In this document: positions 36,196-45,042 of the stretch, piece by piece
Numbering within the stretch: the stretch's first letter is position 1
Layout: each line of letters starts with the position of its first letter
NCBI RefSeq assembly: GCF_900101815.1
Contig: NZ_FNAO01000003.1
Span: 248,001-312,000, forward strand
Source: Pricia antarctica
GTDB lineage: Bacteria > Bacteroidota > Bacteroidia > Flavobacteriales > Flavobacteriaceae
Length of the DNA stretch: 64,000 bases
Reading direction: 5' to 3'
Position numbers and translations under genes: made by a program
The notes under the pieces: model-generated
The model's database searches: none
What the model was told of the DNA's origin: nothing
Seen by the model: the letters and a program-made list of their open reading frames with translations, nothing else

Positions 36196-38220
36196 ATGAA
36201 TCCCCTACTTTTAAAATTCGATACCGCTCCATTTTCCCAAATAAAAAATGAGCATTTCAAACCTTCCTTTCTACAGGCCATTGCTGATGCCCGGTCAGAA
36301 ATCGATGCCATTACCGATAATCCTGAAAAGCCGTCCTTCAAAAATACCATCGAAGCCTTGGAGTTTACAGGGCAACAGCTCGACCGCATCTCAAGCGTTT
36401 TCTTTAACCTGAATTCCGCAGAAACGAATGAAGACATCCAAAAAATAGCACAAGAGGTCTCTCCCCTTCTCTCCGAATTTAGCAACGATATTACGTTGAA
36501 CGTGGATTTGTTCAAGAGGATAAAATCCGTGTACGATCAAAAAGACGCATTGGACCTATCCACCGAACAGCAGACCTTATTAGATAAAAAATACAAAAGC
36601 TTCAGTAGAAATGGGGCCAACCTACCCGAGGAAAAAAAGAAACGGCTTCGGGAAATCGATGCGGAACTTTCCAAACTCAAATTGACATTTGGAGAAAATA
36701 TTCTGGCCGAGACGAACCAATACGAAATGCACCTGACGGACGAAGCCGATCTCGATGGCCTGCCCGAAGGCGAAAAAGAAGCGGCCGCGCAATTGGCGCA
36801 ATCGAAAGAGAAAGAAGGATGGCTCGTGACCTTGGATTACCCAAGCTACATCCCCTTTATGAAATATGCCAAAAATCGTGAACTTCGGAGAGATCTTTCC
36901 CTGGCCTTCGCCAGTAAAGGTTTTCACGGCGATGCACTCGACAACCAAGAAAACGTACTGAAAATCGCCAATCTACGCCATGAACGAGCCAAACTATTGG
37001 GCTATGAAACCCATGCCCATTTTGTTTTGGAGGAGCGTATGGCCGAAACTCCCGAAAAGGTCCGGGAATTTTTGAACGAACTACTGGAAAAGGCCAAGCC
37101 TGCCGCAGAACGCGAATTCAAACAACTCGAAGATTTCGCCAAAAAACGCGACGGCATCGACCAGCTAGAAAAATGGGACGGCAGCTATTATTCCGAAAAA
37201 CTGAAACAAAAACTGTTTGACCTCGACGACGAAAAACTGAAACCTTATTTTAAATTGGAGAATGTCATCTCAGGTGTCTTTAAAGTAGCCGAAAAATTGT
37301 TTGGACTTCGTTTCGAAGAGGTGTTCGACATCGACAAGTACCATGAAGAGGTCAAAACCTATAGGGTGTACGACGATCAGAATACATTTATTTCCCTGTT
37401 TTATGCGGACTTCCATCCCCGAAAGGGAAAACGCGGGGGTGCTTGGATGACCTCCTACAAACCGCAGTATAAAAAGGATGGGGAGAACATACGTCCCCAT
37501 ATTTCCAACGTATGCAATTTTACACGTAGCACGGCCACTAAACCATCCCTCTTAACCTTTAATGAAGTAACCACGCTTTTCCATGAATTCGGGCATGGCC
37601 TGCACGGGATGCTGGCCAACACGGTATATCCAAGCCTATCGGGCACTTCGGTCTATTGGGATTTTGTCGAACTACCCAGTCAGGTGATGGAAAACTGGTG
37701 TTACGAGCAAGAGGCACTTGAACTCTTCGCTACGCATTATAAAACCAATGCCCCCATTCCCATGAGACTTATCAAAAAAATTAAGGATTCGGCTACTTTT
37801 CAAGAAGGTATGCAAACGCTCCGCCAATTGAGTTTCGGACTGTTGGACATGTCGTGGCACGGTACGGACCCGTCCAAAATCACCGATGTCAAGGCCAATG
37901 AAAACCAAGCATTCGAAGGCACTAAACTATATCCTGAAACCTCAGAAACCTGTATGAGTACGGCCTTCGCCCATATTTTTCAAGGCGGTTATTCCTCGGG
38001 ATATTACAGTTACAAATGGGCTGAAGTGCTCGATGCCGATGCTTTTACCTTTTTCAAGGAAAAGGGAATTTTCAACAAAGAAATCGCTTCAAAGTTCAAG
38101 GATAACGTGCTCTCAAAAGGAGGTACAGAAAATCCGATGGTACTTTACAAACGTTTTAGGGGCGCCGAGCCTAAGGTAGAAGCACTTTTGAAAAGAGCAG
38201 GATTAATAGAAAAAAACTGA
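36196..38220 (+). CDS. M3-family zinc metallopeptidase (peptidyl-dipeptidase/oligopeptidase)
   Basis: This 674-residue protein fits the thimet-oligopeptidase-like M3 family (Dcp, OpdA). The zinc site is HEFGHGLHGML at residues 463-473 (HExxH with the downstream glutamate in the PSQVMENW region). No signal peptide is seen, so it should degrade short peptides in the cytoplasm. Typical stretches include YKSFSRNGANLPEEKKKRL in the N-terminal helical half and SGYYSYKWAEVLDADAF near the end. The gene is preceded by ATAAAC repeats and followed after 130 bases by a strong terminator. Confidence 0.93.
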   Translation: MNPLLLKFDTAPFSQIKNEHFKPSFLQAIADARSEIDAITDNPEKPSFKNTIEALEFTGQQLDRISSVFFNLNSAETNEDIQKIAQEVSPLLSEFSNDITLNVDLFKRIKSVYDQKDALDLSTEQQTLLDKKYKSFSRNGANLPEEKKKRLREIDAELSKLKLTFGENILAETNQYEMHLTDEADLDGLPEGEKEAAAQLAQSKEKEGWLVTLDYPSYIPFMKYAKNRELRRDLSLAFASKGFHGDALDNQENVLKIANLRHERAKLLGYETHAHFVLEERMAETPEKVREFLNELLEKAKPAAEREFKQLEDFAKKRDGIDQLEKWDGSYYSEKLKQKLFDLDDEKLKPYFKLENVISGVFKVAEKLFGLRFEEVFDIDKYHEEVKTYRVYDDQNTFISLFYADFHPRKGKRGGAWMTSYKPQYKKDGENIRPHISNVCNFTRSTATKPSLLTFNEVTTLFHEFGHGLHGMLANTVYPSLSGTSVYWDFVELPSQVMENWCYEQEALELFATHYKTNAPIPMRLIKKIKDSATFQEGMQTLRQLSFGLLDMSWHGTDPSKITDVKANENQAFEGTKLYPETSETCMSTAFAHIFQGGYSSGYYSYKWAEVLDADAFTFFKEKGIFNKEIASKFKDNVLSKGGTENPMVLYKRFRGAEPKVEALLKRAGLIEKN

Positions 38221-38285
38221 CATCAATACGTACAAATGAGTCAAAATATTTGCGAAAAAGATTATGTATTATTATTTTATTCTCC

Positions 38286-38293
38286 TACATTTG
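38286..38293 (+). promoter_or_regulatory. Orphan -7 box between the peptidase gene and its terminator
   Basis: TACATTTG is a perfect TAnnTTTG but is followed by no gene; a strong terminator comes 57 bases later. It may start a short RNA of about 75 bases, or be chance. No -33 element is evident. Confidence 0.3.
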
Positions 38294-38350
38294 TCTTTCA
38301 TAAGTAGGTTAAAAAGGTTATGTTAAAGTAATTTTTTTTAACGACAAAAA

Positions 38351-38376
38351 GAGGGCGTGGGGACGCCCTCTTTTTT
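38351..38376 (+). terminator. Strong hairpin terminator
   Basis: GAGGGCGT (38351-38358) pairs perfectly with ACGCCCTC (38363-38370) around GGGG, with A-run on the left and T-run on the right, so it can act in both directions. It ends the M3 peptidase unit. Confidence 0.92.
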
Positions 38377-38520
38377 ATTTTACAGCCTTGCTCCGAATCC
38401 ATCTGCAAGCGCTACAATTTAAGGGTATGTCTAGAATAAAGTGCCTTAAGAAATCGATAAGTCTTTGGAATTCTTTTTTCGTTAACCGCTTATTCCCGAA
38501 CTTCGCAAAAAATAGCAATT

Positions 38521-39042
38521 ATGATTCTTTTTGTTGATATGGACGAGGTAATGGCGGACACTTACGGGGCTCACGTCGAAATTTATAACCGTGAGTACGA
38601 AGAAAGTCTCACCCTCGAAGCCTGTAGGGGAAAAGAGGTCTGGCATACCGTTCCCGAAAACCGGAAGACCAGTGTACGCAACCATGCCCGTAACCGCGGC
38701 TTCTTTCGTGACTTAAAACCCATCGTTGACAGTCGCGCCGTGTTAAAGGAACTGAACGACAATTATGACGTCTATATCGCATCGGCCGCCATGCAGTTTC
38801 CCAATTCCCTTGAGGAAAAGTCGGAATGGCTAGATGAATATTTTCCATTCATCACATGGCAACAACGTATCCTATGCGGACACAAGCACATTTTAAAAGG
38901 GGATATCCTTATCGATGACCGAAGCTACAATCTGACTGACTTTGAAGGTAGGACTTTGCTCTTTACATCCCCCCACAATATGAATACCAATGGTTTCGAG
39001 CGGGTGAACAACTGGCAGGAAGTTGCCGAAAAATTGCTTTGA
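38521..39042 (+). CDS. 5'(3')-deoxyribonucleotidase (NT5C family)
   Basis: This HAD-superfamily phosphatase is predicted to remove phosphate from deoxyribonucleoside monophosphates. The 173-residue product starts with motif I, MILFVDMDEVMADTYGAH, giving DxDEV in place of DxDGT as in the NT5C group. It has the expected arginine-rich middle part and the C-terminal aspartate motif in DILIDDRSYNLTDFEG. The length matches the family. It lies 71 bases before the sigma-factor gene on the same strand. Confidence 0.87.
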   Translation: MILFVDMDEVMADTYGAHVEIYNREYEESLTLEACRGKEVWHTVPENRKTSVRNHARNRGFFRDLKPIVDSRAVLKELNDNYDVYIASAAMQFPNSLEEKSEWLDEYFPFITWQQRILCGHKHILKGDILIDDRSYNLTDFEGRTLLFTSPHNMNTNGFERVNNWQEVAEKLL

Positions 39043-39088
39043 GCCGGTCTACATTTTCCAAATGCAAGATCATTGTACCAAAATCGCT

Positions 39089-39096
39089 TATCTTTG
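39089..39096 (+). promoter_or_regulatory. -7 box of the sigma-factor gene
   Basis: TATCTTTG, a perfect TAnnTTTG, lies 17 bases before the ATG at 39114 and supports this start over the longer open frame. Confidence 0.62.
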
Positions 39097-39113
39097 AAGA
39101 CGACAAAAACAAA

Positions 39114-39674
39114 ATGACCGAGCACGTACTGGATCCGGAAAAATGGGTCGATTCCTACGCCGATTATCTTTTTAACTATACGATAGGTCGTGTAAACGAT
39201 GTCGAAGTTGCCAAAGATCTGGTGCAGGAAACGTTTTTAGCCGGACTCAAATCGGCGAAAAATTATAAAGGAGATGCGGCAGAACGCACTTGGCTCATCG
39301 CCATTTTAAAACGGAAGGTCATCGACCATTACCGTCGATCCAATTCCAAAAAAGGAAGGGCCGAAGTGCGAATGGACTATAGTGCGCACACCGATGCAGA
39401 AGGCGATTGGCTTGAAGAACGAGTTGCAGATCCCTTCAGTTCTTTCGAGAACGATGCCATCGAGAATGAAGAATTAGGACAGGCCATTCATTCGTGCATC
39501 GCCAAATTACCCAAAAAACAGGCATTGGTTTTTACCATGAAAACTATTCAGGGTATGGATACGAAAACGATTTGTAATGAACTCGATATTAATCCGTCTA
39601 ATCTTTGGGTGATGATTCATCGGGCCAGAACGGGCTTGATGGACTGCCTAAACCAAAACTGGTTCAAACCATGA
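39114..39674 (+). CDS. RNA polymerase sigma factor, sigma-70 family (ECF type)
   Basis: The 186-residue product has region 2 (about 10-75, LFNYTIGRVNDVEVAKDLVQ and TWLIAILKRKVIDHYRR). Region 4 is at about 120-175, with CIAKLPKKQALVFTMKTIQG, TKTICNELDINPSNLWVMIH and RARTGL. The start at 39114 follows a promoter box. The size and the lack of regions 1 and 3 fit an extracytoplasmic-function sigma factor. The stop overlaps the start of the next gene (ATGA), a tiny zinc-finger protein likely to be its anti-sigma partner. The trigger and regulon are unknown. Confidence 0.88.
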   Translation: MTEHVLDPEKWVDSYADYLFNYTIGRVNDVEVAKDLVQETFLAGLKSAKNYKGDAAERTWLIAILKRKVIDHYRRSNSKKGRAEVRMDYSAHTDAEGDWLEERVADPFSSFENDAIENEELGQAIHSCIAKLPKKQALVFTMKTIQGMDTKTICNELDINPSNLWVMIHRARTGLMDCLNQNWFKP

Positions 39675-39901
39675 TGATTTCTTGTGAAAAAGCGGCCCTA
39701 ATCTGCAATAAAATCCAATACCGGGAAGCAACATCTATGGAAAAGATGAAATTGAAATTCCATCTATTACTATGTAAAAACTGTCCGGAATTTTCTAGGC
39801 GGAACAGCCGGTTGACCTCACTCTGCCAAAAGGCGGATCTTCAAAGCCTTACCCAAGAGGACAAACGTAGAATGAAGCAGCTTCTAAAAGAGGAATCTTA
39901 A
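39671..39901 (+). CDS. Tiny ZAS-type putative anti-sigma protein
   Basis: This 76-residue protein is encoded immediately after the sigma factor with an ATGA overlap. It has the zinc-binding anti-sigma pattern HxxxCxxC in KFHLLLCKNCPEF, preceded by a cysteine in ALICNKIQYREAT. It has no membrane segment, so any sensing would be cytoplasmic. It resembles zinc-finger HC2-type anti-sigma domains without the usual transmembrane and sensor parts. The frame could start at 39671 or 39674. Confidence 0.7.
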   Translation: MMISCEKAALICNKIQYREATSMEKMKLKFHLLLCKNCPEFSRRNSRLTSLCQKADLQSLTQEDKRRMKQLLKEES

Positions 39902-40003
39902 AAAATTATCAGTTGGGTAATTCCGTTGCCCAAATTTCACACATATTGGCCAGCAATTCCTCTTATTAGTATTTTTTCCTCCAATGGTAGGATACATAAG
40001 ATG

Positions 40004-40825
40004 CTAAATCCCTTTAGAAAGCAGTAGCAACATCCACCATAAGATAGGAACCGACTCGACCGAGAAGGATGCAAAAAACCGAGGTTGCTTCCGCTTCGTC
40101 GACCAGATTAATACCCCCAAAACCAAACATATAATAGCATTTGCTATCAGCTCTGTTCGACCAATCGAATCCTTCACAAGGTTCATCAAAAAAAAGGGCA
40201 CAATGGCGCTTGCCCCCATGATTTTAGTTCTAAATATCCCAAAGCGTTGGGGCAGGGTCCGTAATTCGGGACTATCATAGGCCAAGTCCCGAATCTCAAA
40301 GGGAACCAATAAAATCAATACCAATAGAAAACGCTGTATCGTTTCGACCCGAACATCCCAAGAAATGGATTCTCCCGCTGCGATTACCGGGAGAATTACG
40401 CTCGACCCTGCCCACACCACTGCCACCACAAAAATTTTTAGTCCGCCTAAACTCCGAAGGCTCCTTGCATTTGGCAGTACGGGGATGGCGTACAAGCCGG
40501 TCAACGCCACCAGACCGGCAATTGTAATATAGACTGGCAGGCTTAAAAAATACCCATGGTAAAGTGCAAAAACAAAGGCTACGAAACTTACCCATTGTAT
40601 ATGCCTTTGATGTAAATCGGTGACTAAGATATATTTCTCCGCCTCTACCCCATATTTCACAAAATTGTAACAAACGATCGATCCAAAAAATAGAAACCAG
40701 CTCAGATGGGTATCAACGGAAATGTTCAAGGTTATGCTCGTGACATGAACCATTGCCAGAATGGCAAAAGCCACGTGGATGCTAGCATCGAGATAAAATT
40801 CGAAAAGGCGTCGCAATATCGGCAT
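40004..40825 (-). CDS. UbiA-like multi-pass membrane protein
   Basis: The 273-residue product has about eight membrane helices. In the second half the loop FEIRDLAYDSPELRTLPQRF resembles the second aspartate-rich motif of UbiA prenyltransferases (DxxxD followed by TLP). The first aspartate-rich motif is not conserved (CYNFVKYGVEAEKY), so it may be a divergent or inactive member. The start codon at 40825 is preceded at four bases by a perfect -7 box. It is divergent from gcvP. Confidence 0.6.
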   Translation of the reverse strand: MPILRRLFEFYLDASIHVAFAILAMVHVTSITLNISVDTHLSWFLFFGSIVCYNFVKYGVEAEKYILVTDLHQRHIQWVSFVAFVFALYHGYFLSLPVYITIAGLVALTGLYAIPVLPNARSLRSLGGLKIFVVAVVWAGSSVILPVIAAGESISWDVRVETIQRFLLVLILLVPFEIRDLAYDSPELRTLPQRFGIFRTKIMGASAIVPFFLMNLVKDSIGRTELIANAIICLVLGVLIWSTKRKQPRFFASFSVESVPILWWMLLLLSKGI

Positions 40826-40829
40826 TGAA

Positions 40830-40837
40830 CAAATGTA
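40830..40837 (-). promoter_or_regulatory. -7 box of the UbiA-like gene, predicted leaderless
   Basis: The minus-strand TACATTTG ends four bases before the ATG at 40825, so the transcript should start at the start codon. Confidence 0.6.
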
Positions 40838-40922
40838 GAGAAACCGTTAATAACTACCGTTTTCGGTTAAAAACTTTCATCCCATACATCGATAATCTGA
40901 CGGTTTTCAGGGTATAAATCCT

Positions 40923-40930
40923 TAATTTTG
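40923..40930 (+). promoter_or_regulatory. -7 box of gcvP
   Basis: TAATTTTG lies 23 bases before the gcvP ATG at 40954. No glycine riboswitch is recognisable in the 128-base gap. Confidence 0.6.
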
Positions 40931-40953
40931 CAACTTCATTTTAAGCACTTACT

Positions 40954-43806
40954 ATGAGAACAGATCTATTTGCATCGCGGCATATCGGCATTACCAGCAA
41001 AGACCTTGGGCATATGCTCGAAACGGTCGGTACCGATAGTTTGGATCAGCTGATCGTAGAGACCCTTCCCGAAGGCATTCGATTGAAAAAACCATTGGAT
41101 TTGGAGGCCCCCATGAGCGAACACAAATTTCTGGCCCACATGCAAGAGCTGTCCGAAAAGAACCAACTGTTCCGTTCGTATATCGGTCTGGGCTATCACG
41201 AAAGTCTTACCCCTTCGGTTATCAAACGAAATATTCTTGAAAATCCGGGTTGGTATACGGCCTACACTCCTTATCAGGCAGAGATCGCCCAAGGTAGACT
41301 GGAAGCCCTGCTCAATTTTCAGACCGTCGTGTCGGACCTTACCGGTATGGAACTGGCCAACGCTTCGTTGTTGGACGAGAGTACCGCGGCGGCCGAGGCA
41401 ATGACTATGCTTTTCGATGTACGAAATCGTGATCAAAAGAAAAATAATATTTCAAAATTCTTTGTCTCCGAAGAGATACTGCCCCAAACGCTTTCCCTTT
41501 TAAAAACAAGATCGACCCCCCTGGGCATTGAACTGGTTGTCGGCAACCATGAGCAATTTAGCTTTGGGAACGAGTTCTACGGCGCCTTGTTACAATATCC
41601 CGGAAAGCATGGGCAGGTAAACGATTATTCGGATTTCGTTGCCAAAGCAAAGGAAAACGAAATCAAAACAGCTGTGGCCGCCGATATACTGAGTTTGGTT
41701 TTACTGACACCTCCAGGAGAATGGGGCGTTGATGTGGTCGTAGGCACAACGCAGCGTTTTGGTATCCCCTTGGGATATGGCGGTCCCCATGCCGCGTTCT
41801 TTGCGACTCGGGAAGCCTACAAAAGAAACATACCCGGTCGTATTATCGGTGTAACCAAAGATGTTGATGGCAAACCCGCACTGCGGATGGCGCTACAGAC
41901 CCGTGAACAACATATCAAACGCGACAAGGCGACCTCGAATATCTGCACCGCGCAGGTACTTTTGGCTGTCATGGCCGGTATGTATGCGGTCTATCATGGT
42001 CCAGAGGGACTGAAATATATCGCCAAAAAAGTACATGCCACCGCGGTCACACTGACCGGTGCCCTCGAAAAATTGGGTCTTTATCAGGTCAATACCTCCT
42101 ATTTCGATACGATTACCGTCAAGACCGATACCAAAGCACTGCGGCCCGTTGCCGAGAAACATGCGGTTAATTTTTTATATGTGGATGAAGGCACGGTTTC
42201 CATCGCCATAAACGAGGCGACCTCGCTGAGGGACCTCAACCAAATCGTTTCCATTTTTTCGGAAGCGCTTGGAAAGGACGCCATTGCCATAGACAACCTA
42301 TCCAAAGAAGGCGCCATAGCGCAAAGCGTACAGCGCAAATCGGATTTCTTGCAAAACAAGGTATTTAACTCCTACCATTCCGAAACCGAACTCATGCGCT
42401 ATATCAAGAAATTGGAGCGCAAAGATTTATCGCTCAACCATTCCATGATTGCCTTGGGAAGCTGCACAATGAAATTGAACGCGGCTTCCGAGATGTTCGC
42501 GCTGAGCATGGCACGTTGGGGCAACATCCATCCCTTCGTTCCCATCGAACAGGCAGAGGGCTATCAAATCGTATTAAGGGAACTTGCCAAAGATCTAACG
42601 ACTATAACCGGTTTTGCCGGTACTTCGCTGCAGCCTAATTCAGGAGCCCAGGGCGAGTATGCAGGCTTAATGGTCATCCGTGCCTATCACGAGTCACGGG
42701 ATGAAGCACACCGCAACATCTGTATCATTCCCGCATCGGCGCATGGTACGAACCCCGCCTCCGCTGTGATGGCCGGTATGCAAGTAGTGGTTACCAAGAC
42801 CGACGAAAAAGGAAATATCGATGTGGCCGATCTCGAGGAAAAAGTGGCGAAACACGCCGATAATCTTGCGGCCTTGATGGTGACCTATCCTTCCACCCAC
42901 GGGGTTTTCGAATCTTCGATCATGCACATCACCCAATTGATCCATGACCATGGCGGACAAGTATATATGGACGGTGCCAATATGAACGCCCAGGTCGGCC
43001 TGACCAATCCGGGTAAAATCGGGGCCGACGTCTGTCACTTGAATCTACATAAGACTTTTGCCATTCCCCACGGCGGTGGCGGGCCCGGCGTAGGGCCCAT
43101 CTGCGTTGCGGAACAATTGGTGCCGTTTTTACCTAGTAATCCGATTATCAAGACCGGGGGTGATAAGGCCATCGACGCCATTTCTGCGGCCCCTTGGGGC
43201 AGTTCATCGGTCTGTCTGATTTCTTATGGATATATCAAAATGTTGGGAGAAGAAGGACTACGACATTCCACTGAAATCGCCATTCTCAATGCCAATTACA
43301 TCAAACATCGTCTAAGCGGTAAGTTCGAGGTGCTATATACCGGAGAAAAGGGAAGAGCCGCCCATGAAATGATCATCGATTGCCGACCGTTCAAGGAACA
43401 TGGTATCGAAGTCACCGATATCGCAAAACGTTTGATGGACTATGGTTTTCACGCCCCTACGGTTTCCTTTCCCGTGGCCGGAACCGTGATGATCGAGCCC
43501 ACCGAAAGCGAAAGTCTGGCGGAACTCGACCGATTTTGTGAAGCCCTACTTTCCATACGGGAGGAAATCGATACCTCATCCGCCGACGAACCCAACAATG
43601 TGCTAAGAAATTCACCGCACACTTTAGAGATGCTGACCAGCGATACATGGGACTTTCCATATAGTCGTCAAAAAGCGGCCTTCCCCCTGACCTACATTTC
43701 CGAAAACAAGTTTTGGCCGGCGGTGCGACGCGTAGATGATGCGTATGGAGACCGTAATTTGATATGTACCTGCGCGCCTATCGAAGCCTATGCCGAAGCG
43801 GAATAG
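40954..43806 (+). CDS. gcvP: Glycine dehydrogenase (decarboxylating), P-protein
   Basis: This is the PLP-dependent P-protein of the glycine cleavage system, which decarboxylates glycine and passes the aminomethyl group to lipoylated GcvH. The 950-residue single chain carries both the N-terminal and the C-terminal halves (about 1-430 and 430-950). The PLP lysine is K700 in LHKTFAIPHGGGGPG. Other typical stretches are FASRHIGITSKD, YTPYQAEIAQGRLEALLNFQ and LGSCTMKLNAASEM. The other gcv genes are not in the window. A terminator follows at 43833-43860. Confidence 0.97.
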   Translation: MRTDLFASRHIGITSKDLGHMLETVGTDSLDQLIVETLPEGIRLKKPLDLEAPMSEHKFLAHMQELSEKNQLFRSYIGLGYHESLTPSVIKRNILENPGWYTAYTPYQAEIAQGRLEALLNFQTVVSDLTGMELANASLLDESTAAAEAMTMLFDVRNRDQKKNNISKFFVSEEILPQTLSLLKTRSTPLGIELVVGNHEQFSFGNEFYGALLQYPGKHGQVNDYSDFVAKAKENEIKTAVAADILSLVLLTPPGEWGVDVVVGTTQRFGIPLGYGGPHAAFFATREAYKRNIPGRIIGVTKDVDGKPALRMALQTREQHIKRDKATSNICTAQVLLAVMAGMYAVYHGPEGLKYIAKKVHATAVTLTGALEKLGLYQVNTSYFDTITVKTDTKALRPVAEKHAVNFLYVDEGTVSIAINEATSLRDLNQIVSIFSEALGKDAIAIDNLSKEGAIAQSVQRKSDFLQNKVFNSYHSETELMRYIKKLERKDLSLNHSMIALGSCTMKLNAASEMFALSMARWGNIHPFVPIEQAEGYQIVLRELAKDLTTITGFAGTSLQPNSGAQGEYAGLMVIRAYHESRDEAHRNICIIPASAHGTNPASAVMAGMQVVVTKTDEKGNIDVADLEEKVAKHADNLAALMVTYPSTHGVFESSIMHITQLIHDHGGQVYMDGANMNAQVGLTNPGKIGADVCHLNLHKTFAIPHGGGGPGVGPICVAEQLVPFLPSNPIIKTGGDKAIDAISAAPWGSSSVCLISYGYIKMLGEEGLRHSTEIAILNANYIKHRLSGKFEVLYTGEKGRAAHEMIIDCRPFKEHGIEVTDIAKRLMDYGFHAPTVSFPVAGTVMIEPTESESLAELDRFCEALLSIREEIDTSSADEPNNVLRNSPHTLEMLTSDTWDFPYSRQKAAFPLTYISENKFWPAVRRVDDAYGDRNLICTCAPIEAYAEAE

Positions 43807-43832
43807 GCCTGTTCGATTCAATGTTTACAAGC

Positions 43833-43860
43833 CTTCCCGCTCATTCGGGAGGATTTTTTT
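43833..43860 (+). terminator. Terminator after gcvP
   Basis: CTTCCCG (43833-43839) pairs with CGGGAGG (43846-43852), one G-U pair, followed by a run of seven T. Confidence 0.82.
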
Positions 43861-43943
43861 AATAGGTTTCGTGGTAACGGCAAGTCCCTGACTATCGTAG
43901 AATTGATTACGCGGACATGCTGATTGGCGGGCTTTTAGTTATC

Positions 43944-43957
43944 TTGTAAGCTTACAA
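43944..43957. promoter_or_regulatory. Palindrome TTGTAAGCTTACAA upstream of the KAS III-like gene
   Basis: This 14-base perfect palindrome lies 19 bases before the ATG at 43977, where a regulator could block transcription. The palindrome is seen; the operator role is inferred. Confidence 0.4.
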
Positions 43958-43976
43958 AAGCAACAAGCAACCTATT

Positions 43977-45041
43977 ATGACAATTGGAATTACGGGCACA
44001 GGAAGCTATATTCCTCCCAGGGTCATCGCCAACCAAAACTTTGAAACCGCCGAATTTTTAAATTCCGACGGCTCCCCTTTCAAACAGGACAATTCCCTGA
44101 TCATCGAAAAATTCCAAGCCATCACCGGAATCTGCGAGAGAAGGTATGTAGAAGACACGCTAAACACGTCGGACATCGCCTTTTTGGCGGCGGAAAGAGC
44201 CATAGCCGACGCTGGTATCGATAAAGAACAGCTGGATTATATCATCTTTGCCCATAATTTCGGGGATGTTGGCCATGGAGAGTCCCAAAGCGATACCGTA
44301 CCGAGCCTCGCAACGCGGGTCAAACACCACTTACGTATAAAAAATCCGAAATGCGTGGCCTACGATCTGCTCTTCGGTTGCCCCGGATGGATAGAAGGTG
44401 TCATACAGGCTCGTGCCTTCATCAAAAGTGGTATTGCCCAGAAATGTCTGGTTATAGGTGCCGAAACCCTATCAAGAATCGTTGACCCCTTTGATCGCGA
44501 TTCCATGATCTATTCCGATGGTGCCGGCGCTACAGTGATCGAGGCCAAAAAGGCCAACGAAAATGCCGGATGTATTCTCGCCCACGAGAGTGCTACCTAC
44601 GCCTTTGATGAGGCGTATTTTTTGTACTATGGCAAATCCTATAACGCTACCAATGACAACACAAAATACATCAAAATGTACGGGCGAAAAATCTACGAAT
44701 TCGCCATAACAAATGTACCCAGGGCCATGGCATCCTGTTTGGAAAAAAGCGGAGTCGATATCGATTCCGTGAAGAAGATTTTTATCCATCAGGCCAATGA
44801 AAAAATGGACGAGGCCATCGTCAAACGTTTTTATGGCCTTTACAATAAAGAAATGCCGAAGGGTATCATGCCCATGAACATCGGTGAATTGGGCAATAGC
44901 TCCGTAGCGACCATTCCCACATTGTTCGATATGGTGCGCAACGGAAAACTGAAAGACCAGCGGGTTCGACAGGGAGATGTTGTTATCTTTGCCAGCGTAG
45001 GCGCGGGCATGAACGTCAACGCTATCGTTTATAGCATTTAA
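43977..45041 (+). CDS. 3-oxoacyl-ACP synthase III-like thiolase-fold enzyme
   Basis: The 354-residue protein belongs to the FabH/KAS III group. The catalytic triad is visible: C135 in LLFGCPGWI, H271 in FIHQANEKM and N307 in GELGNSSVATIP. The N-terminal strand GITGTGSYIPPRVIANQ and the SDGAGATVIE motif are typical. It is unlikely to be the housekeeping FabH, because it has an atypical cysteine context and no fatty-acid genes beside it. It leads a cluster with a methyltransferase-like gene one base downstream and a glycosyltransferase, so it may make a specialised acyl or lipid product. Confidence 0.85.
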   Translation: MTIGITGTGSYIPPRVIANQNFETAEFLNSDGSPFKQDNSLIIEKFQAITGICERRYVEDTLNTSDIAFLAAERAIADAGIDKEQLDYIIFAHNFGDVGHGESQSDTVPSLATRVKHHLRIKNPKCVAYDLLFGCPGWIEGVIQARAFIKSGIAQKCLVIGAETLSRIVDPFDRDSMIYSDGAGATVIEAKKANENAGCILAHESATYAFDEAYFLYYGKSYNATNDNTKYIKMYGRKIYEFAITNVPRAMASCLEKSGVDIDSVKKIFIHQANEKMDEAIVKRFYGLYNKEMPKGIMPMNIGELGNSSVATIPTLFDMVRNGKLKDQRVRQGDVVIFASVGAGMNVNAIVYSI

Positions 45042-45042
45042 A

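Noticed and set aside
40826-40953. A glycine riboswitch upstream of gcvP
   Set aside because: The 128-base gap lacks the conserved glycine aptamer cores; only a normal promoter box is visible.
43811-43825. A tRNA-like TTCGATTC sequence after gcvP
   Set aside because: Only a T-loop-like word is present; no acceptor or anticodon stem can be formed around it.
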